Source: Paraglomus occultum (taxonomy: Eukaryota; Glomeromycota; Glomeromycetes; Paraglomerales; Paraglomeraceae). Taken from it: DNA of 14,290 nt. Shown here piece after piece: positions 7,457 to 14,290 of this stretch. The stretch covers positions 1 to 14,290 of the forward strand of contig CAJVPJ010000942.1 in the NCBI GenBank assembly GCA_910592205.1, written 5' to 3'. A model generated the notes under the pieces. That model was not told where the DNA came from. It saw only the letters and a list, made by a program, of their open reading frames with translations, and made no database searches. A program made the position numbers and the translations under genes. Numbering within the stretch: the first letter of the stretch is position 1; every line of letters starts with the position of its first letter.

Positions 7457-8694
7457 TCAACCAACTATCCATCCCATTGTTGTCTTTCCCGTTTTTTGCA
7501 TCATCGCCAATAAGAAAAGCCTTTCTTATGCAACCAGACCAGTTACCAACGAACGCAACACAACTCATGCGTGGTAAACCCTGGATTCGAATATGACACC
7601 AAGATTTTTTCAAAGGTGAAAATATCTTCAAATTTTCGATTTCGCTTTTCTCCCAATTGTCACCAACAACACCACCAATTATAGCGATGCGATTCCTTAT
7701 GCAAAACATTGCGGTACCAACCCGTCGGCCAGGGCTTTGTTTCTGTCCGGAGGTGAAAACCCATTCAGGTGGAAGTTTCAGCGGTGTCCATGAATAAACT
7801 GTCGAAGAGATACTATGATTTTGTATGTCATACGTCCACACATGGCTATCGGTATGCAGTTCAGTTTTTTCTTTCGAGACTATCCGCTGGCCTCCGTAAA
7901 TATAAAGTCTACTGCGGGCTTTCAACGTGCAATGCAAGGATCTCGCATATAGAAGATTGGGTATTTGATCGTGAATTGTCCAAATGCCATTTGCAAGGTT
8001 GTACGTTGCAAAATCTTTACTATCATACGGACCATCTGTAAATTTAATAAATAAAATTATGTTAATTTTGAACTTTTTTTCCCTCAATCGGACGTGCCAG
8101 AAATCATTGTCATGATAATACCGTCAGCAACATTGACCACCGTAAACCGCTAGACGGTTATGATCGATTGCGTTAAGCGAATGCTCCGAACGAGCGGAAG
8201 GAATTGTTCACTCCTGCGCCAACATACATCGCGTACGTCAAACTCGTACAAAGTGTTCGTTGGTTTTCCACTGAGCAGATCTATTCCACCATGGATATAT
8301 ATTTTGTTCAGGCTTGATGATGTTTCCGGATATTTGACAGGTCCGTATGAATCAGATACTTTCATAGAAACGCTGATCCACTTAGGATTTTTGTCGTTTA
8401 GATCTATAGTCCACGCCGTCGGATTTTCGATAGAAAGAACGAGTATGTATAGTGTTGATCCAATCAAAACGGCGTTACGATAGTAAAGTCCGATCTCGGC
8501 AACACTGTCGTTGGAAATATTATCAATTATATGATACACCATGCCATTTTGGGAGAATTAATCCGTACCCGCTTGGAACTGACGATTTTATAAAGTTAGC
8601 TGCACGTGAGAGACACGGTAACCAGATCCGGTGTATCCAGATAATCGAGAATGATTTCGATCGTCTCAGTCGATATTGATAAAATTGTAACCAT
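7457..8694 (-). pseudogene. Duplicate F-box/kelch gene, decayed
   Basis: This is co-linear with the intact gene at 490-1753 but broken in several places. The conserved ATG is at 8694. The F-box has an in-frame TAA at 8598-8596 where the intact copy has Leu. A 1-bp insertion near 8568 and a 7-bp insertion near 8523-8530 together leave the frame shifted. A 10-bp deletion near 8220-8228 and a 2-bp deletion near 8126-8130 hit the second and third kelch units. Two in-frame 12-bp deletions in exon 2 remove W-L-R-Y and P-W-E-C, including kelch Trp residues. A 1-bp insertion near 7499 alters the tail, so the frame would run on to 7401. The intron is recognisable. Exon 2 still has a long open frame (8087-7401) that also reads through the intron, so a shortened kelch-only product cannot be excluded. 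Confidence 0.85.
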
Positions 8695-9697
8695 AATTAC
8701 CTTGGAAAGAAAAGGTTTACCACACCTTTCTTAACAAATAACCAAGTTAGAATATGAATGAATTTTCGAAAACTTGGGTTTTGTGGTCATTTATTACTGC
8801 GAACAGCATAAACTTAACTTATTGTCAGGTTTTCCACTTACGGCGAGGCGTAGACATTATGAGAATCTCGGCGGGTCTTTTCCAGTAAACATGATTAAAA
8901 CGTAGTATTCGATAAGGCATGCTAGCTGAACAGGACCGATGTAAAGCAAGCTTGTAGAATTGCCATAAAGTCGAAGTTAGTATTAATTTGCCGGCAATAT
9001 TACTATTACTCCACGAAAAATAAAAACTAAAAAAAATTTTTGATACTTTTTTTCTTATTTTCTGCTTAGTTTCACAAAACAGTAAATATAGTTAAAGAGA
9101 GTTGTACGGAACGTTAATACTAGTAAGGACAAAACTTTTTTGGTGGCAAACTGCCTTATCAAGTTTATACATTGTTTATTTTTATTTTTATCTAACTAGT
9201 TCGAGTGTTATACTTTAGTCAAAGTGTAACAACGTATTACTCGACATATAGTGTGCGCGAATTGTCTCTCCAAGAGATTTTTATGAAGGGAAATCGAGTT
9301 GATGAGATGCTTGGGAAAAAAAAACAAAAAAAAAAAAACAAAAAATTTGTGTTGACACTCGTACCGAATACAAAAATATACATAAAATTCTTATTTTATT
9401 ATCTCGCATACTTTTATAGCAACATTGGAAAGTATTGTTTATCATCACGCCACTGATATCGTCATCAAGACGGTAACACCATCGGGGAAAAACCAAGGAC
9501 AGTTACACCATTGGGAAACTAACCCATTTGGAAGAATATCGGAAATTCTTGGAATGAATGTCGATGATCGTTTCGATTTAAAGTTAAAAGCTTATGCAAT
9601 GTAATGTAATGTACAACAGAGCTCGTAATTTGAATGGCGCATCAGAAAGTACGCATGGATTTCTGTCCAACCGCGCTATATCAATTTTCGTAATATT
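8695..9697. other. Block B intergenic region, no recognised gene
   Basis: This corresponds to 1754-2888 of block A, with the 105-bp upstream deletion (join near 8801) and many small indels. An A-rich stretch at 9317-9342 replaces a shorter A run in A. A short open frame starting at 9205 parallels the one at 2401 for about 20 codons and then diverges by indels, which argues against coding constraint. Confidence 0.5.
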
Positions 9698-10033
9698 AGG
9701 CTGTTTAATTCTGTTCCGTTCCCGTTTCCGATCGACCTGGCAAAATTGTATTAACCAATCAAAAATCAGTGAGAATTGAGGCGTTTCCCCGTTCCGTTGT
9801 TTTTCTTTTCACTCCAAGATTTCAAGTGTTATTCTTTACAAAAATATATATATTTCTAAAAGCCATTAGCACCCTTTTGCGCAACACAACCTTTTAATCT
9901 TTTACGCTTATTAATAAACATGTGTGGGATGGATGGAACTGCTGAACTGCAAATTTGTTGTTCCCATCATGTGATTCTTAAGCCGCCAATCAGGGATCGG
10001 CACAAATTGGAACGGAACAGAATTGAACAGCCT
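9698..10033. mobile_element. 336-bp MITE with 3-bp target duplication
   Basis: This is a non-coding miniature inverted-repeat element. The terminal inverted repeats begin AGGCTGTTYAATTCTGTTCC and match over about 26 bp with one difference, then weaken. It is flanked by ATT at 9695-9697 and 10034-10036. Block A has the uninterrupted site 'AATATTATTCG' near 2877-2887. Removing the element plus one ATT from B gives exactly that sequence, so both ends and the 3-bp duplication are well fixed. Three-bp A/T-rich target sites are typical of the PIF/Harbinger superfamily, but the assignment is tentative without a transposase. A second, longer relative flanks 4856-6714. Confidence 0.88.
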
Positions 10034-10036
10034 ATT

Positions 10037-10466
10037 ATTCGTACAGTTTTTAATTGTTCAGTTAATTTTTGTTCTGCTGCTGATACTTTTTGAGGGCCAA
10101 ACCGAAAGATTGACCTTTTTCGTCCCCCCAAAGGCTTAGATTACGCGATTATAAAAATAACCGAACCCGCCGCTTTTTGACTAAGAAACTTTTCTTGTTA
10201 TGATAAAACTTAATAGTAAAATTGCGTTATACTGTTACCAAAGTTTTGATAAAAGTCGCTTATATCGAAGTGTATTTTTTATACAGCTCAAAAATTAGAA
10301 TAGCGATTAGTATGGTAGATGAAGATTATGTCATACAATATCTGAAGTTATTCCAATTAAATTCTATTGAAACTGTCCCACAAACGTAGCGTCAACACGT
10401 AATTCAACGGAAAGCAAAAAAAAGACTATAATCAAGTTAGTTAAATAATATTATTAATGTGGTTTT
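10037..10466. other. Block B intergenic region, no recognised gene
   Basis: The first 130 bp or so (to about 10171) are absent from block A, where ATTATTCG is followed almost at once by CCGCTTTTTGAC. The rest matches 2889-3141. A short frame at about 10312 (M-V-D-E-D-Y-V-I) parallels M-T-E-E-D-Y-V-I at 3014 of block A but is frameshifted and stopped. Confidence 0.5.
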
Positions 10467-10589
10467 ATTTCAGTTGGGAGCCTGTTTAGTTCAATCTGAA
10501 CTAGGACAAGTGAGTTCTGGACTGAGTAACTGCTTCGGAACTGAGACAACTGAGTTTTCAATGACTGGATTCAGGTCCCCAACTGAAAT
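10467..10589 (+). mobile_element. Small inverted-repeat element carrying a minisatellite
   Basis: This is a 123-bp unit bounded by an 18-bp inverted repeat, ATTTCAGTTGGGAGCCTG (10467-10484) and its near-complement at 10572-10589, with 16 of 18 matching. Inside are two direct units of about 40 bp starting at 10498 and 10538. No clear target-site duplication is seen. A truncated copy lies at 3142-3243 and an inverted partial copy at 14225-14290, so it is a dispersed repeat. Confidence 0.65.
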
Positions 10590-11291
10590 ATAACATTGTA
10601 AGTACCAATATTTGTCATATTGTTAAAGAAAAACGACAAGCTTAATATTTTTAAAATAGCAGCCAAATGTTAATCTTAAATCCTAACGGATTTGTTGTTA
10701 CAGCCCATTCTGCAAATGTATAACGTAACACATGTTTCTCAATTTTTAACTGGTACCATCAAGATCATACGACTTTAATTCAATAAACAGTTATTAGAAG
10801 TCTTGGATTATACAATTAATGTAATAAAAATTGTATTAACTTTTATCGTACCGTAAGCTCTCCTTTGGTTCTTCATATTAAAGCAGGAGACAACTGATAA
10901 TAAAGAAGAATAAGCAAAGGGTAGTAGTAGTTTCAAATAAAAAAGCTTTTAAAAAATTATCCATAATTTATTGAACAGTTGAATAGGAGGGAGGGATAAC
11001 TGTATTAAAAATGACATTGCGGTAGTGAAATAATCTTGCATATTAGCTTGTTTCAGAGAATTGCCTTGCCTTTCGTATCTCACACGTTGCAAGTCTTTTA
11101 TCACTGACAATACAGAACTATTTACATCTTTGACGCTGGATTTCTCTATTTAATTTTTATTCTCAATTGTATCCTACTCAGATATATTCTTATCTCTAAT
11201 ACGCCCTATCCTGAAATCCCCATATCTTATTATTACAGATCATGACTCATTTATATCTCCATTTTACCATATACCGTATACGTGGGTAATC
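10590..11291. other. Block B 3' part, no recognised gene
   Basis: Positions 10590-10722 have no match in block A; from about 10723 on the sequence follows 3467-4030. The GAA array is nearly absent here. The duplicated block ends at the shared ACGTGGGTA (about 11291). No coding gene is supported. Confidence 0.5.
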
Positions 11292-12212
11292 GAAAAGTTC
11301 TAATCATGAACAATTATCTCAACAACTGCTCAATATATTTAAAACAAAAACTATAGTTGCAAGCCTGAGTTTCAAGTTATGTACGTTTGTTGGCGATATC
11401 CTAAACCAATTGAAAATAGTCGTAATAGAAAGAATGGTAACTTCCTATTCCTCATAGACATTAGGAACAATATTGAAAATTTTTTTGAACATGCCATATT
11501 ACAAACTCTAATAACTTGCAAAATTTCAACGCAATCAGCAAAAGTTTCAAACACTTGCCATTTAATTCTAGGATAGTGCAATATGTATTATAACGTTATA
11601 GTTATGAATATAGTTTTTATAAATTCCTATCTCCATACTTTTCTAAGCAATTTACATAATTTTTTTTTCCTTTCGTTTGTTCAAACAATTCTTTAGAAAC
11701 TGCATAGAACTTGCATGGATCGTGGTATTAGATCGGAATATAATCGTTGCCGTACCCATAGTCACGTAATATTTATGACACAATGGTCACGTCACAATTT
11801 CGAATCACAACTTGCGTAATCATGGTGGTTTAGACAAATAAGAAAAAAAAGTTTGCAAATATTGCATAGAAGACTGGAGAAATGAATTTTTGAAATTATG
11901 TTTAAACCGAATTTTCCAATTGGTTTAGTGTGCCAGGAGAAAATAAACGCTACTCAACAATTAAAAATGTCAACTCGCACCAACTTTTTTTTTTCACTTG
12001 TTCCTCCGAAGCTCGATCTTTGAATCTTTTAAATGAGACCGGCACTTGTCAAGATAAAAATCCACGATCAAAACTTTTCAGCCACCTCACGTGTTCCGAA
12101 ATAACATTAAAATTTCTGATAGCTTTAGTTTTAATGGCAAGTAAAAACAAACGCGAGAATTTTAATGACGAAACATTCAAATAATATATTAAAAATAAAT
12201 ATTAATATAGAC
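11292..12212. other. Unassigned AT-rich region
   Basis: No gene is recognised. A 65-codon plus frame (11379-11576) overlaps a 69-codon minus frame, and an 84-codon plus frame lies at 11930-12184. None shows a known motif, a homologous copy in the window or convincing splice signals. There is no trace of the mariner N-terminal half that follows block A. Confidence 0.4.
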
Positions 12213-12759
12213 GCGAAAATAATGGCGGAGAAAATTTCGTCTGTCATTGCTCAACATATGGTATAATAATAATGTTATTAATTTCTCTAATATTGCTGAA
12301 AAATGCGACTAAAGTATTGAAATGTCAGTGCAGTATAACCACCGGTAAATCAAAATTTCATAATAGCCAATCCAAGGCAATTTTTTAACTTAAAAACATT
12401 AGGAATGCTTCAATATTTTTTTTCTCAGCGCAACCAGTAATTCGATTTTGATAATTCTGTTTTTATTAACTGACATTGATGCGGCCGTCATTCCGGCAGT
12501 TTTTGTTGTTCGATCGGCTCACTATACGTTGAGTTCTAAAATTATTAAAAATTTCGTCCAATTTTTAAACACAAGTTAGTGGTACCAGTCATTTAAACAA
12601 CTGCATCTATATTTTAATAATTGACAATAAAATGTGTTATATTATAATTTTTCCCACATTCAGACTCCTACTTACAAGCATGTGGAAAATAAAGTTTTTT
12701 GCGTAATTATTATGTCCGTTTTGGCGTTTTTAAGAAAAATGCTCCGCCATTATTTTCGC
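12213..12759. repeat. Segment bounded by an 18-bp perfect inverted repeat
   Basis: GCGAAAATAATGGCGGAG at 12213-12230 recurs as its exact reverse complement at 12742-12759. This GC-containing 18-mer is unlikely to pair by chance in a 14-kb AT-rich window. It may mark a 547-bp non-autonomous element, but similarity fades just inside the repeats and no target-site duplication is evident. The interior has a good-looking splice acceptor (polypyrimidine tract then CAG at 12426-12428), but no gene model holds up. Confidence 0.4.
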
Positions 12760-12798
12760 CGGGAACCGTGTTACACGATTTGTGATTCCAAAAAACTT

Positions 12799-13052
12799 TA
12801 TCACGATAATGCCGCAGCAGCAAGAAATATCTTCGTAACGAACGAGTGAAACTTTCCCCCCACCCACAATCAAGACCTTGTTCCTTGTAATTTTTCTTTA
12901 TGCCCTCGAATAAAAAAAAAGAGTCGAAATCTGGCAAGGACTGTTGTTGACAGTATCCCAAAAGAGGACTATGAGAACTTTTCCAGAGTTGGCAAAATCG
13001 GCTAGAACGTTGTATAGAATTTAATAGAGAGCAGTTTGAAGGAATAAAGTAG
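12799..13052 (+). pseudogene. Mariner-type transposase, C-terminal half, decayed
   Basis: The C-terminal catalytic region of a mariner transposase is readable in three pieces. First comes Y-H-D-N-A (second catalytic Asp at 12805-12807). An in-frame TGA at 12847 follows, then N-Q-D-L-V-P-C-N-F-S-L with P-R-I-K-K. This is the mariner motif normally written Y-S-P-D-L-A-P-C-D-F, with the third Asp at 12874-12876. After a frame change come V-V-D-S-I-P-K-E-D-Y and, in a third frame, F-Q-S-W-Q-N-R-L-E-R-C-I ending F-E-G-I-K and a stop at 13050. The two Asp are 22 residues apart instead of the usual 34, so about 12 codons are deleted. The N-terminal half is not found next to it. It complements the relic at 4031-4680, but they need not be the same insertion. 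Confidence 0.85.
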
Positions 13053-14224
13053 TTGATAATTATTACAACAATTCTGGAGATAAATGTCAAAACGTATTAG
13101 TATATAATAATAATGGAGAATATTTGCGTTTAAAATCCAAATAAACCAATAACCTATCCTGTTGTTGCGCATTTACTTAATATTAACTTTTTATTAACTT
13201 AATTCTCCATATTCTAAGTATTAGTATGCCCAACTCTGAAAGTTCAAGGTCATATAAATAGACAAAAAAGCAAAGAAAAAAAAATATCAGATCGAAATTA
13301 TTAAAAGAAAAAAGTCGATGTCAAACTGAGCGATGAGCAGTTCGCAATGAATTTGGTTTAGATCGATTCTACTATAAGTAACATTCTGAGAAATTTTGCT
13401 AGTGCAAATATTCAAAACTTAAATCCAAGAGGCGTGACTTCTCGCCTTGGATACAAATGGTTTTAAAGCTTGTGTAATCAAATTTTACAACTGAAAGGAC
13501 ATAAATATATGCGTAATCCTATTTGTGACATCTTTGTGGATAAAATGGAAGCAATGGTGACAATTCCGAAACAGCCAAATTATGAGTTAATGATACCGTT
13601 TATTGTAACATATATATAGAGGTGATACTTGACTATAATAATAAGAGCCTGAACACTAAAAAAAAGCATATATTAATTTAGCTGTAAAAATAAATTAATA
13701 TATGTAAATTCCATCACAGTATAAAATTCTGCTAAAATTGATTGAATTGTTATGAAGACTTTATTGTATATTTTCACTACTAAATATAAACTACATCAAT
13801 AATTATAAATTTCACTGAAAAATAAAGTTTACTTTTCACATTACTGGTAACTCCCAATGGCCTTAAAAGTACACACACGAAATTATTCTTGGGTTGTGAC
13901 ACCCCTTTGTTTGGCTTTTCTACAATTATATTAATATTAGCAAATGTGCCTTTACTATTACAAGTACACCATACCTGTCGAGTATTACTCAGTACAATGC
14001 TTTGGGCTCAATGTTTACTTGTCGCTGAGTATATTAACTGAGGTGTTTTCTATCAACTAACAGGCAAGAATACTTAGAGAATGAGAACTTTTTAGTAAAC
14101 ATCAAATTTGATTGATCAGAACCAAATAGTTTTGCTACCTCAACTATCTCAGGAAATTCGACTGTTTCTACTAAATTCATGTCATTACTTCCATAAATCC
14201 TAGGAGCACGTTCTATATGTTGTG
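13053..14224. other. Unassigned AT-rich region
   Basis: I see no coding gene, RNA gene or transposase motif in this stretch of about 1.2 kb. The one structured feature is the short perfect hairpin at 13667-13704. Mariner terminal repeats that should lie just right of 13052 were looked for and not found. Confidence 0.4.
13667..13704. repeat. Perfect 14-bp AT-rich hairpin
   Basis: CATATATTAATTTA is followed by a 10-base loop and its exact complement TAAATTAATATATG. It could be a short palindromic repeat or a chance product of AT-rich sequence. Confidence 0.7.
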
Positions 14225-14290
14225 TCTGAGTTCAGGACCTGTCTCAGTTCAGAACCCAGTCACTCAGTCCAGAACTCAGTTGTCTCAGTC
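14225..14290 (-). repeat. Inverted partial copy of the minisatellite element
   Basis: The reverse complement reads GACTGAGACAACTGAGTTCT followed by GGACTGAGTGACTGGGTTCT. This is the same unit as at 3203 and 10538, here joined to a second partial unit with CAGGTCCTGAACTC. The array runs off the right edge of the window, so its full length is unknown. Confidence 0.8.

Larger units (their letters stand above)
7106..11291 (+). repeat. Block B of a direct segmental duplication
   Basis: This is the second copy of the block described at 152-4030, in direct orientation. It differs by many small indels, by a MITE insertion (9698-10033) and by about 130 bp (near 10042-10171) with no counterpart in A. 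It lacks about 105 bp of the F-box/kelch upstream flank, and the segment 3244-3466 of A is replaced by unrelated sequence at 10590-10722. Similarity stays high over the kelch exons and is lower between genes. This pattern fits an old duplication followed by independent decay, with copy B decaying faster. Confidence 0.9.

Noticed and set aside
12222-12650. Possible small spliced gene starting M-A-E-K-I-S with donor at 12261 and acceptor at 12428
   Set aside because: The start codon lies inside the 18-bp inverted repeat, and both splice models tried give fewer than 30 codons before a stop.
12710-13090. 126-codon minus-strand frame
   Set aside because: It is antisense to the mariner C-terminal relic, whose motifs are clear on the plus strand. 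It has no motif of its own.

Overview
The window looks like AT-rich nuclear DNA of an early-diverging fungus. A Mucoromycota-type genome such as an arbuscular mycorrhizal fungus is my best guess, but no taxonomic marker is present. The reasons are a short GT-AG intron of about 85 nt, an F-box plus kelch-repeat gene of a kind that is expanded in such fungi, and dense decayed DNA transposons. There is no bacterial-style operon, Shine-Dalgarno pattern or CRISPR array. I found no RNA gene.

Layout. A run of 73 A opens the window. Block A (about 152-4030) holds an apparently intact two-exon F-box/kelch gene on the minus strand (490-1753), its upstream flank, and about 2 kb of mostly non-coding DNA. 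Block B (about 7106-11291) is a direct-orientation duplicate of block A. Its F-box/kelch copy (7457-8694) is a pseudogene with an in-frame stop, several frameshifts and a lost upstream segment. Block B also carries a clean 336-bp MITE (9698-10033) that block A lacks, so block A preserves the empty target site.

The spacer between the blocks (4031-7105) is a nest of mobile DNA. It holds the N-terminal half of a mariner transposase gene, ending just after its first catalytic Asp. Next come the two ends of a longer relative of the MITE (4681-4855 and 6715-6900). Between those ends lie a 0.7-kb foldback (giant hairpin) element (4856-5567) and about 1 kb of unrecognised, coding-like but broken minus-strand sequence. 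Downstream of block B lies mostly unassignable DNA. It includes an 18-bp perfect inverted repeat pair (12213/12759), the C-terminal half of a mariner transposase (12799-13052), and at the far right edge a third, inverted copy of a small minisatellite-bearing element that also occurs in both blocks.

How it fits together: only the F-box/kelch gene in block A looks functional. It would be a substrate adaptor of an SCF-type ubiquitin ligase or another kelch scaffold. The rest reads as a history of segmental duplication, pseudogenisation and nested transposon insertion. The most interesting candidates are the 336-bp MITE with its possible 2.2-kb parent, the foldback element, and the minisatellite-carrying element. 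All calls come from reading the sequence by eye; no database comparison was made.
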